A stretch of DNA of 64,000 nt, taken from contig BQMJ01000029.1 of assembly GCA_025991245.1 (NCBI GenBank), positions 124,001 to 188,000 on the forward strand. Reading direction: 5' to 3'. Source of the stretch: Galdieria partita (lineage: Eukaryota > Rhodophyta > Bangiophyceae > Galdieriales > Galdieriaceae). This document shows, piece after piece, positions 22,766-33,007 of this stretch (within the stretch, counting starts at the first letter, position 1; every line of letters begins with the position of its first letter). The notes below the pieces were generated by a model. The model was not told the origin of the DNA and made no database searches. It was given only the letters and a program-made list of their open reading frames with translations. Both the position numbers and the translations under genes were made by a program.

Positions 22766-23745
22766 TCAAAATATTTTTCCTAATAGAAAACTGACCACCA
22801 AGAGAATGAATATCTGCAGATAAGAAAGAGACAACTTATCCATAACCTTCTTCTGCTCTGTACCATAAACATCAGTTAAAACTAAAATATACGGAATATG
22901 AACACTTACGGAGTGTCGGCTCCGAGTCTTTGTTCCTCTGTTCGTCCAGTGAAGAACGAAGTTTGGCCAATTCTGCCTCGTAAGTTTGTTTCTCTTTCAA
23001 AAGGTTACTAATACGTTCCAAAGCCAACTGGTACCTTTCTTCTACGTTCAACTCCTCCACACTTCCTGAAACTGGAGACTTTTTCCTAGTCCAAACACCT
23101 TGCTTGAGTCAATATCCCAACAAGAGTGAATAGTACTCACTTTGAGATCGTTCCGGATTCAGCCAACTTCTGTTGGACTTCGTTGCCCGTAAAGGTATCA
23201 GTGGTTCCTTTTGAATCCTTTTCCATCTGTGTTGCATTACCACTGAGTTCTCTTAAATTTCCCATGTTTTCGGCTTTGAGGCTTTCAAAGTTGTCGTCAG
23301 GGTTTGAACTGGTTGAAGCTATACTCGTATCACTTTTCTTTGTTTTCAAGTCGTTCGCAGCGGAACTATCTCCTGTTACAAAGCTAACGCGAAACTTTTG
23401 TTGATATAAGGCTTCTGGAGACACATTTTTCCATAAACTTTGAATGTCTGACTCTACCCCCTTATCTACTTTGATCACTTGCAATAAAAACTTGTCGCGA
23501 CAAGTGTTTGTGTCTGGAGGTAACTCTTGTAGCGGCTGTAGAACAATAGAGACTTGAATCTCCTTTCCAGCTCCAATTATAGCAGCATTAGGCTTGACGA
23601 AGTATCTTTTGGGTTGCGTTGTCTTCACTTTGAAAGCGAGTGTTTCCTCAGAGATATTCTTCAGTTTTAGAGTTTGTACCAGGGGTTTGTTCAGCTCAAG
23701 GTGGAAGGAAAGCTCTGTAGGAGCAACCTGTAATATCTTTTCCAT
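22766..23745 (-). CDS. VAP/MSP-domain ER membrane protein
   Basis: Three exons (23141-23745, 22910-23085, 22766-22857) give 290 residues. The N-terminal MSP domain (residues 5-120) has PTELSFHLELNKPLVQTLKL and the FFAT-binding face KTTQPKRYFVKPN, typical of VAP/VAP27 proteins. VAPs tether the ER to other organelles. An acidic Ser/Asn-rich linker and a coiled coil (YQLALERISNLLKEKQTYEA) follow. The last exon encodes a tail anchor, YLQIFILLVVSFLLGKIF. It was found only by splicing out a 52-nt intron with a TTAACTGAT branch site. All three exons fit in phase. Confidence 0.9.
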
Positions 23746-24898
23746 GTTATGGACTTACAGTGTCGCCTTTATACTCTCGAACTTCTGCAAGTTCCCAATT
23801 CGTGCTTCTGAAATGGAAATGCTTAATTTGAAGTTCTTGCCAAATAAGAGCGGTCATATAGGAAGGTGAATTTTGTGGAACTGAACAAAGTGTGCTTTTG
23901 CTCATAGGTAAAGCTTTGTTTCTTCTTATAGGACGGCAACGTCTTTTTCTATATACATCAAGTTCTAACTATCCTGAATACTCGTTAAAGTCCTTTTTCA
24001 AAGAGAATATTTTCTCAAGGAGAACTTCTTAGCATATTCGGTGTAGACTCGGAAAATTAAGGCTTATGGTGCAAGTGGGAAGCATTGTTTGTTCACGTTG
24101 TGACGCTTTGAACACAGTGTTTTTCAGATGCTACAGTACTCTTTTAAAGAAGACGGCATAGACTATTCTGTTCCATTTGTATTCCTTAAAGACGAGGCAT
24201 GTTGAAAGTTGCAAACGATGCAGCTTCTTATAATAAACAATTGACGTAACATATATCAAGTTGCTTTTGAAAGCGCCAAGTGAAGTGTCGCAAGCAAAGT
24301 TTGAGAAGTTTCCCTACTGTAGCAACTCATCCTTTCTCCTTTTATAATACGTATGCGTAACAAATAAAAGAATTTTCGTCATGTTTTAAAGCTTGTGCTA
24401 AATCTTACAAAGTTAAATGCAGTAGAAGTTCTGCAAAAGTCAAACAATATTGACTAGGGTGGGATAAATATCATTGAGGGTAGGATCGGCTCCAGAAAAC
24501 TCCTTCTATAGGATCACGACCTAGCTTCCGTTAACTTCGTAAAGGAATACCATATGTTATTATCATACACAGAAAGTAGAGTGATAACAATACTTGCAGG
24601 GGCCTTCAAGGACACGTGTGTCCAATAGGCATTAGATGGACCCGCCGTCCACAAAACATTGTGTTTTTCTATTTTTAGAAGGTGCAGTGACCTTTCGATC
24701 AGTCCTGTGCCTGCTTAAAAAAATCACCTCGAGAATGCTCTCATTCAATAATCAAACGACACAATAAAAGTTGAAAATGACGCAAATCGTCACTTTCTTT
24801 GAAAGTCTAGAAGGAGCTGAATTCTTTAAAAGCAGAAGCCTAACAAAGGCGAGAGTAGCATCGTTTTTCTCATTTGGTTTCCATATACTTAAAAAGCG
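23746..24898. other. Long intergenic region upstream of a secreted-protein gene
   Basis: About 1.15 kb without a convincing frame. It contains a CACGTG core inside the near-palindrome GGACACGTGTGTCC (about 24608-24621), some 280 bp before the next ATG, and a TTTAAAAG word near 24826. Both could be promoter elements. Nothing else was recognised. Confidence 0.35.
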
Positions 24899-26028
24899 AT
24901 GAAGAGGGCAGTCCTATTTTCATCATTACTGGTCTTATGCATCATTTCATTAACTGTAGCTTCAGAGCCCGAGTTACTTGAAACAAAAAGGTGGGACGAA
25001 AGTAGCTCATATTCAAGTTCATCCAGCTATGCTACAGCAGGAGGAGAGTCGTCCGCCTCGGGTTCCTCCAGTGCTTCTTCTTCTGAAGGTTATGGCTCGT
25101 CATCTTCCTCGTCATCTTCTTCGTCATCTTCTTCGTCATTAGCCTCATCTTCATCGTCATCTTCATCATCTTCTTCTTCGTCTGAAGGTGAATGGAATAC
25201 AAGTGGAAACACTGTCGGCTGCTCCAATGTTTGTGTAAAGTATGGCATTACACAAAGCCCAGTTTGGACTTACATTGTTACTGAGGTGAGTAAGATGTTG
25301 AAATTTCATATGTGATAGCTTATCTATCAATTTGGTAGTCTCCATACTGGACTTACTGTTCAACTAGTACTTGGACTTATGTTCCAAAGACTTGTACAAC
25401 CCAATCTCAAGTTCCATACTGGACCTATTGTACAACAGTCTCTCCCACTAGCGTGGCTTCTCAATGCACGATTTCCACCACAACATATAGCCAGTATTGT
25501 TGCCAGTATGTTCAAGAAACCTCCTATGTCCAGGAAACAACATATGCTGTAAGTACTTCCAGCTACTACAGCTCTTCATCGGATGACTACTACTATCGCG
25601 CTGCTCAACGACAGAGTTGGGCTTATTACGGAGAGAGTAGTTGCGCAGAATACTGTTGGACTCCCATTCCCACGACACTGACATACAGTTGCTGGGAGAC
25701 TAAAAATATCACTTGTGACGTTGCTTGTGAAAAATATAAGAATGTTACTCAAACCTATTCTTGTGGTTCATACAAACCTGAAACGGTAAGATAAACGACA
25801 TACAGTAAGGAATATTTTATTGAGAGTCATTGATAGGAACAGCGACCTTGCGAGAAACACCGAAAAGTAAATGTACCTACCTGGACTTATGAGCCGTGCC
25901 AGGTTTGCTTGAAGTACGAAGAACAATGTTCCGGATGGTGGGGTTCAGAATATGCCTCAGAAATACCGTACTATTCCTCAACCCAAACCTACTATGGCTC
26001 GGACTCTGGTAGTCAGTATTATTATTAG
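24899..26028 (+). CDS. Secreted Ser/Tyr/Cys-rich protein, paralogue 1
   Basis: Three exons (24899-25285, 25339-25785, 25837-26028) encode 341 residues. A signal peptide (AVLFSSLLVLCIISLTVAS) is followed by a pro-like stretch with KRW and a poly-Ser region with about 40 near-continuous Ser. A Cys/Tyr/Thr domain comes next, with repeated WTYC-like units (SPVWTYI, SPYWTYC, VPYWTYC). The motif YYYRAAQRQSW comes next, then a second Cys domain with CAEYCW and CDVACEKY. The end is Tyr-rich (QYYY). The neighbour at 26420-27393 has the same plan and the same intron positions. No enzyme motif is seen. An extracellular wall or matrix role is inferred from the signal peptide and composition. Confidence 0.8.
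25060..25190 (+). repeat. Poly-serine-coding simple repeat
   Basis: TCN-type codons (TCA, TCT, TCC, TCG) alternate for about 130 bases inside exon 1 of the secreted protein, giving runs of 14 and 13 Ser around LA. The codons are mixed. That suggests an old or selected Ser tract rather than a fresh slippage product. Confidence 0.75.
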
Positions 26029-26210
26029 AGTCATGAGAATGCTTCGAGTGTAACGCAAAGTCCGTTTCGGCTCGAATAAAATTTTTGGAATTTTGTAGAC
26101 AAGACGGTTAAATCGAGCGTTTCCTTAATGCCAAATGGCATCATCCTGTTGTGTTGCTATTTTTGTCTTGCATCGATTGACTGATCAATCAACACATTGT
26201 CCATTGTACA

Positions 26211-26234
26211 TGCCCATCAGGCGATCGATGGGCA
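26211..26234. promoter_or_regulatory. Perfect 8-bp inverted repeat upstream of secreted protein 2
   Basis: TGCCCATC and its complement GATGGGCA flank an 8-base spacer, about 186 bp before the ATG at 26420. It could be a binding site for a dimeric regulator or a hairpin in the 3' flank of the upstream gene. Function is unknown. Confidence 0.35.
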
Positions 26235-26372
26235 AAGATTAAATTCCTCGAGAGGAACTACACCACCCAATGAAGTTGGCTTCTGTCGCTTCAGGACGGA
26301 ATCGATACTGCACGACCAATCATAATAAAGTTGGTATCCTTTATGTCGATTCTAGAAACGACACAAAAAGTC

Positions 26373-26380
26373 TATAAATA
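26373..26380 (+). promoter_or_regulatory. TATA box of secreted protein 2
   Basis: TATAAATA lies 40 bp before the ATG at 26420, in an AT-rich region between two secreted-protein genes. This spacing implies a very short 5' UTR. Confidence 0.6.
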
Positions 26381-26419
26381 GCATGCATTTTTCCACAACC
26401 TTTTTGTTGAAATACAATT

Positions 26420-27393
26420 ATGGTGACGAAGACTGCATTGAGTTGTTTGGTCCTCTCTATTGTTATTGCAGCTGCGGTTGCTACGGCATCGACTTCAGCT
26501 GAACAACGCTGGTCTTCATATTCTAGTTCTGAGTATGAGCAAGCAACTCAGGAAGTACAAGCTACCCAAGAAGTTCAGCAGCAACAACAAGAGCAGTGTC
26601 AGAAAGTATGTAAGCAATACGGCTACACACAGAGCCCTGTCTGTACCTCAGTGACTACAAAGGTATGTCTACTTATCTTGGCTTCAATATGAATTTGACT
26701 CATGTTGTGTTTAGGTGCCATATTGGACCCAGTGTCAAAAAACTGTGCAGACCTTTGTTCCTAGCCAATGCAGTACTTACACTCAGTCGCCTACCTGGAC
26801 TTATTGCAGTACTTATACCACAACCAGCGTCCCTTCACAATGCAGTAAAGCAGTGACAACCTACACACAAACATGTTGTGCCTATGCTCAGCAGACTTCT
26901 GCAGTGTATACTCAACAATATGTGCAAGAAACTGTCTCTGCACAATACACATCGTACTATGGCAGTTCTTCCTCTAGCTACTATTATCGTGCTGCCGAAC
27001 CTCGTAGATGGTATCAGGAAGAATGTTCCTCAATGTGCTGGGTTCCAGTCCAGACCTACGAGTCTTACCAGTGTTCTCAGCAGAAGAAACAGTCATACAG
27101 CTATCCCTGCCAAACTTACGAACAGGTTCCTGTAACTTATCAATGTGGTCAATACCAAAGCCAACAGGTAAGATTTTATGGTCTTCAATGAAATTTTTCT
27201 AAACTGGCGAAAATTGTAGGAAACATATAAATGTGAGAAATATAAGGAAGAAACCCAACAACAGTGTCAATACGTACAGGAGTCGTATTGTGCTGAGTAT
27301 GGAGAGGAGTGCCAGCAAGTATCTGAAGAAGTGTCACCTTCCGAGATCTCTTACTACGGGGAAGCACCCTCTAGTAGCAGCTATTATTACTAG
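26420..27393 (+). CDS. Secreted Gln/Tyr/Cys-rich protein, paralogue 2
   Basis: Three exons (26420-26662, 26715-27167, 27220-27393) encode 289 residues. After a signal peptide (SCLVLSIVIAAAVATAS) comes RWSSYSSSEYE, echoing RWDESSSYSS in the upstream paralogue, then a Gln-rich stretch in place of poly-Ser. CxxVCxxYGxTQSP matches CSNVCVKYGITQSP of paralogue 1. WTYC-type units, QTCCAYAQQTSA and the hallmark YYYRAAEPRRW follow, then CSSMCWVP and a Cys/Gln/Tyr-rich tail ending SSYYY. Both introns fall at the same places and phase 0 as in paralogue 1, so the two are a tandem duplication. Function is not recognised. An extracellular structural role is inference. Confidence 0.8.
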
Positions 27394-28284
27394 GAGTTCA
27401 ACTATTTGAAAGCGCAAAGTCGCGGTTTGGAGAGTACTATTCATGTTTTGAATAAAATGTCGAAATTTTTGTGACACTTGAAGCTCTGACACTAAACAAA
27501 TGTGGGCTTGTTGTTGTTAAGCAATGATGTTGCAATGAAACATGGGAAGCATTTTGGTGGTATTTTCTAAAAGAGTCTCAACCTTTCTCCCAATAACTCG
27601 TCTCACACGTTTGAAAGATATCTTAAGCCATAGAAATACCCTTGCTTAACCGTATAGTGAGCTATTTTTGTTTCGTAGTTACTGAGGTTTGAAACAACTC
27701 TGAGAAATTTTCCTTTCACAGGATCCTTATAGTCGATATGAAATACAACATTGTTTGATGAAGTGTTCAAACAAATCTAATTTGTTCTTTACCATCCTCT
27801 ATCATGCTCTATCAGCTTTGGATCTTCCAGGTCACAATTCAAGTTCACTGATAAAAAGCTTGAACTTTGCTCTTGATACAAAAGATTTGGGTTCATTGAG
27901 TGTCACTAGTTTATTTCCCGATGGATTTATCAGCAGTCCTCTCGTGCCAGTCATATATATATATATCAAATACCCTCGAACGGTAGATTGATTTCATATA
28001 AAGACCTGTCGTTGTCCTAGATTCGCAAGAGAAGCAAAATTTTTCGTTATTAATGGTAGTAACTGTAATAATCTTCTGTTTAAGCGTCTTGTTTCCTAAT
28101 GCACTTCTTCTCAACTTCTCAGATGCAACTAATCCGAGCTATCTTCCATGATGTCAAAACAATTTCTTTCTGCCCTTGACTACTGACAATGTTGTAAATT
28201 TTAAAGTCGGGTCGACTTCAAAGATATATCTTTTATCCTCCTTTCATTTAACATCGGTCGACGAACAACGATTTGAAGTTTGCA
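27394..28284. other. Intergenic region downstream of secreted proteins
   Basis: About 890 bp of AT-rich DNA with a short (AT)n run near 27955. Frames at 27755-27991 and 28176-28361 are short and featureless. The promoter of the DEAD-box gene should lie at its right end. Confidence 0.4.
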
Positions 28285-29870
28285 ATGGAGCAAATTGCAC
28301 GGACTTTGTTTGCAGGTACTTTGTGCACTTCAACCGGGAAGAAAGAGGGTCAAAGAACTAGTAAGACACACAATCTCAAGAGGAAAGAACCTGACTCAAA
28401 TATGAGTAAGTATTTCTCTCCTGTTTTGTCCACTACTGAAAGGACCTGGAGAACTGTCGAAGTTCTCATCAAATATCGCATTGTCTGACGTAGAATCAGA
28501 TAAGAATTCCCGAGCCTCCTTAGAAAGTTATATGCGGAAACATCTCCATATACGTCTGAATAAGGAACTACGGCCTCCTGGTTTGTTGTTTCAGTTTTAC
28601 GAGCTGCACACCATATTTGGCGTATCCGAGCAGGTTTTGAAGCGTTTGGAAACTTTAGGTTATTATCAGCCAACACCAATTCAGCGCCAGGTTATTCCTT
28701 GTATGCTTAATGAAATGCAAGTATTAGCATGTTCTGTAACAGGAAGCGGGAAAACACTTGCCTTTGTCGTTCCTATAATATCCAAGTTACTGAAGAATCG
28801 TGATTTGAAAGAAAGAAGGATGCCCCAAGCAGTTATTTTGGAACCAACAAAAGAATTGGTTCATCAAACGGAACGTGTAGTTAGAAACATTGCACATAGT
28901 TTAAGCATTGAGTGCTGCAGTTTAATGAATAGGATAACAAGCAGCAGTGATAACATAATCTTCGATATTATAGTTGCGACGCCCTATTCTTTTTTAAGTG
29001 CACTTAGGGAAGGCAAAATAGATCTTTCTGACCTATCGGATTTAGTCTTTGACGAGGCTGACAAAATGTTTGAGGCTCAGTTTCTTGAACAGGTAAGATA
29101 TTTTTGTTTGTCATCACAGCATATCTAACTAGAATAAGGTTGACGAGATTCTTTCATATTGTCCTTCAGCCTTAGTTGGCAAACACCTGTTCTCTGCAAC
29201 GTTGCCAGACAAAATCGAGACCATGGCTCGAAGTTTTATTGACGATCCTGTTCGCGTTATTGTAGGACGAGGCAGCGGAAATGGCTCCTTTAGTTGTATT
29301 GATACAGTAGATCAACAATTAAAGTTCACAGGCAACGAATCTGGTAAACGATTCGCCTTAGAGGAACTGTTCCGAAACGGCATAGCGGCCCCTGTCCTAG
29401 TATTTGTGCAGGACAAGAAGAGAGTCGAAGACTTGTTTCGTTTGCTTTCTAGACTGAAGATATCTGCTGCCTTTATTCACGCCGATTGCTCACAGGAACA
29501 CCGAAGTCGTGCTGTAGAAAGCTTCAAAAGAGGTGTCGTTACAGTTCTCGTTACCAGTGATTTGTTATGTCGTGGAATGGATTTCCGATGCATACAGACA
29601 GTGATCAACTATGACTTTCCAACTTCATTAAGTACATACATACATCGCATCGGTAGGACTGGACGAGCTGGACGAAGAGGAGTCGCTATCAGTTTCTTCG
29701 GTGAAGAAGACAAGGCAATGATAAGACCCATTGCCAATTTTATTGCCGCGTGTGGCAACCCGCTGCCAGATTGGATATTTAGTCTTCCGACTCCTTCAAA
29801 GAGTCAGAAAAGGAAATTGGAACGAAGACCTCCAAAGCGGGGAGAAATTGTGTTGCCTAGAGAAGCCTAG
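28285..29870 (+). CDS. DDX52: DEAD-box RNA helicase, DDX52/Rok1 type
   Basis: Three exons (28285-28405, 28443-29092, 29139-29870) give 500 residues. Motifs in order: Q motif (YYQPTPIQRQVIP), motif I SVTGSGKTLAF, Ia LEPTKELVHQ, II VFDEADKMF, III FSATLPD, then GMDFRCIQTVINYDFP and VI HRIGRTGRAGR. The RGMDF...VINYDFPTS wording is characteristic of Rok1/DDX52, a nucleolar helicase for 18S rRNA processing. The first intron would be only 37 nt, which is short even here, so that join is less certain. The assignment within DEAD-box proteins is by motif wording only. Confidence 0.88.
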
Positions 29871-29888
29871 ACTATATTGAAACCAGTT

Positions 29889-30918
29889 ATGTTCAAACTT
29901 CCCTTCTTGCTTTTTGGACTGTGGACAAGTTGCTCAGCAAATATGCTGACCTTGGAAGCTCTGTTGAAGTATGTAACAATCCTTTTTGAACTTGAGTTTT
30001 TATAAGGAACTGAAAGGGAAGATCCACGTTTGGGAGACTGGATCACGTTATTACAAGTCTTGTGCATAGTTTTATTGTCCCTTCGCAAGCACTACAGACG
30101 AAGAAGAAAAATTCCACTTGCAACAGCAATATTCTGTTCCTTGTTATATTACATGAGTAGTGTACGTTTTTACAATGTCTTTTTTGCTCTATTGAAGACC
30201 CGTATAGTCTTTAAATACTTGGAGTCTTCAGTATGGAATTTCCGTACCGCTTTATATGGTTTTTCGTTCTTCCTCACTTTTAACAACATTTCTATCCGCT
30301 TTAGTTTTTCAAAGAAAGCCTATTCGTTTTTGGGAAACCTTTTTTGTTCTGCTTACTTCGTGTGGTCTATTTATCGTTTCATGGGCAGCAGGAACTAGTT
30401 CAGTTGAGAAGACTCTGAACCTTGGTGAACGAGATTCTGTGAAAGGTCTATTTTGTATTTTATTGGGCTCTGTTCTTAGTCCTCTACTGAGCATTGTTCA
30501 GGAAGAAGTTTTGAACCCCCAAGAGGATAAAGCACAAGCTTCAGAAGAACTACTGTTCTATATTCAGTTGTTTTCGTTAACGGGCTATGTATTGCAAGCG
30601 AAGCAACTCTATTTATTGGCAAAGGATTGGCTGTTGTCACTTCCGCTGGAAAGTAGTCAGCATTTGGCCATTTTCTTGTTGAACGTTCTGACACAAATAT
30701 TTTGCATACGCTCAGTTTTTGCCATGAGTGCGCAAGTTAATGCAGTTGCACTGCAAATGGCACTGAGTGTGAGGAAGTTACTAAGCCTGTTCATGAGCTA
30801 TTATTTTTTTGATCACCATTTGACTAGAGGATATTGGATAGGTGCCATTATGACGTTCCTTGGTTCATTTCTGTATTCTTTGTCAAGAACAAGACCAGAA
30901 AAGGCGGCCAAAGAATAG
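29889..30918 (+). CDS. Nucleotide-sugar transporter, SLC35B4/YEA4-like
   Basis: Exon 1 (29889-29968), exon 2 from 30017, and exon 3 (30232-30918) encode about 303-308 residues with many hydrophobic helices. The joined sequence shows SANMLTLEALLKEDPRLGDWITLLQ. It continues with RKIPL and ISVPLYMVFRSSSLLTT before a basic turn and LTSCGLFIVSW. These match the SLC35B4/YEA4 family of Golgi/ER antiporters for UDP-xylose and UDP-GlcNAc. The donor of intron 2 is ambiguous: after 30161 (GTACGT) or after 30176 (GTCTTT). Both keep the frame. It starts 18 bp after the helicase stop on the same strand. The substrate is inferred. Confidence 0.8.
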
Positions 30919-31517
30919 TCGAAACTGACAAGGTTTGACTTTTGCAAGTTTAAATAGTGGTAAGTATTATTTATATCTCAAAAATGTACATCACAAGGAG
31001 GATATCTTGTGCCCAGACTCGTTCATTTTTAAAGCTGAGTCGATGAGGGTCAAATGGATTATGAGATCTGAGTATTGTTGAGTCAGACGTAACTTACATT
31101 TAATATCACTTACTTGCGATATGTAGGCAATTTTATAAGGAGGATTTCTTGGTTTTATACAATTTCCTAGTGCCTTGTTGTATTATAGTAGTGAAAAGAG
31201 CAGTCCTTTAAACGACGTTTTGTTAGTCTCGAAACTAATTTCATTTTGCGGGGACCTAGTACATTATAGTCTTGATAATAAGATGCAACAAATGTGAATA
31301 GTATAGCGTTATACTCTAAATTATTTCATAGTTCCCTGGTTTGATGTTATTCCAAACTGAAATTTACCTCGTAAGAGGCTTCAAGTACCATTGTGCGACT
31401 TCAACCAAAGTTTCACAGAGAACTTAGATATTTGCTCAAAACCTTCAAAAAATACTGAAATTGAGAAAATGACAAATATGTACTTTATCGTTACTGTTTT
31501 GTAACTTTTGTTTCGTT
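30919..31517. other. Intergenic region between convergent genes
   Basis: About 600 bp of AT-rich DNA between convergent 3' ends (sugar transporter and Psf3). No gene or repeat was recognised. Confidence 0.4.
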
Positions 31518-32521
31518 TCAAAAAGTTAGCCTAGTTACTTGACTGAAACGTATATTCTGTTGATTGAGTGACAATTCTGTTAGTGCTGATCCTTTTGGTC
31601 GAATCCTAGCAAGCTTCTCAGATGAGTTCAAGTCAGTGGTTTCAGTATCTCTGACTCTTTTTGAAGAACTCTTCAAACCCTTGCTTTGTTTTCCTAGTCT
31701 TTTCGTCCTCCACTCTTGTAGTCTAGTGTTACTCTCTACTGCAAAGTTTAACAGCTGTCGCTCAGACTCGTCCAGCTTCTGAATGATTTCCGACAAATTG
31801 TTGGGTATCGAAGTCAGTCCTAACTGCTGAGACTCGTTATGTGTCCTTTGTTGGTTCTGAATACTCAGAATACTATACGAAACTTGTAAAACCTTTTTAT
31901 AGCGAAGCGAGAAAGCATAAAGTAGACGTTCTCTTAAGTCATGATCTCCCAAACAGCTGGCAAGTTGGATGCCATATCGATAATAGAAGGCAGCTTTGGA
32001 CTTAAAATTGACGAATGTTGCGTCTGCTGCAATATCCTTCCTAATTCGTGATCCATATGAATGCGGAGCCTGCAAAACAACAAAGTTTCGGACAGCCAAC
32101 GATTCCGCCATCCAGAACGGTAACTCGACTCTTGTTCCATTAGGCAACTTGGTATGGTCTGTTTCTTCTCTGATCACTGCTGGAGACTCTTTGGAGCTTA
32201 TTTCTTCATCATACACTTCTTCAGATATAGAATTCGTAGAGGAATGCATGTTGTTTGCTTCTTCTTCGTCTTGACTCTGGGGTTTCTTCCCTTCTGAAGT
32301 AGCGAGTTTCCTAAATCTTTCCCACTGAATATCTTCTGGGTACTCTATTTTAGTAATTTCACTTAGATAACCCAAATTTTCCAAATCTGTTTGTAATACA
32401 GATCGTATTTTCTATTAAATGAAACTTAACGACCAAGTGGACAAAAGAGTAGCGAACATCTTACTTCTGAAGTACACAGAATGTCTTTCAAGTCCCAGTA
32501 GCAAGGTCGTTTATGTATCAT
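31518..32521 (-). CDS. PSF3: GINS complex subunit Psf3
   Basis: Two exons (32465-32521 and 31518-32411) give 316 residues. Psf3 is part of the GINS ring, which joins Cdc45 and MCM2-7 in the replicative CMG helicase. The family core is NGTRVELPFWMAESLAV, followed by a short stretch and IRKDIAADATFVNFKSKAAFYYRYG, then a helical C-terminal half. The first exon, MIHKRPCYWDLKDILCTSE, is found only after splicing a 53-nt intron and fits the usual YWDIDDIL-like Psf3 start. The product is longer than animal Psf3 (~216). The extra length is an acidic Ser/Glu-rich insert (~residues 55-100) and a basic Ser-rich tail. Confidence 0.88.
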
Positions 32522-33007
32522 GATGAAATATAGCACCGACCTCTAAACAACTCTTTTGAACCAATGAACCAACTCTGAGGAAAATCTTTGAATTTAAATT
32601 TCAAGTTTGGAAATGTGTACAGGCGGGCTCTTGTCTCAAACCCGCCTTGGGCAGGAGGGTTGAAGTAAACCAGGCAACCCGGCTTCATCTAAACAAGTCG
32701 TAGCTTCTTCCTGTATTTATCATAGCTTATAGAACTCTCTGAAATCCAAGAAATCGTTTCTCAAACGTTGAAATGGATTAAAGGGTCAAATAGCACTATA
32801 TTGTATCCAACTCTGGACACGAAGGGACTATGTGCTGCATATCAAGTTTCACATGAACTATCACAAAAGAGTCAGTTAAGCTATACAGGATCGGCCAAAA
32901 CATGGAACGCTCAAGGACAAAAATCATAATTTTGGTTCCTTATAAAAGCTCACTCTTGACTCATCCATAAAATGGAGTGAACAGAAATGAAATCAGAAAA
33001 TATTTAT
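32522..33007. other. Intergenic region with a GC-rich double hairpin
   Basis: This 486-bp spacer lies between the Psf3 start and the AsnRS stop. At 32621-32647 AGGCGGG pairs with CCCGCCT around a 13-base loop. At 32657-32680 GGGTTG pairs with CAACCC around a 12-base loop. The GC content stands out from its surroundings. No tRNA or known riboswitch can be folded from it by eye. Confidence 0.45.

Noticed and set aside
24270-24290. GCGCCAAG as another E2F site
   Set aside because: It lacks the run of A/T that defines the site, and no cell-cycle gene is nearby.
27953-27966. Short (AT)n run
   Set aside because: Only about 14 bases in an AT-rich spacer; expected by chance.
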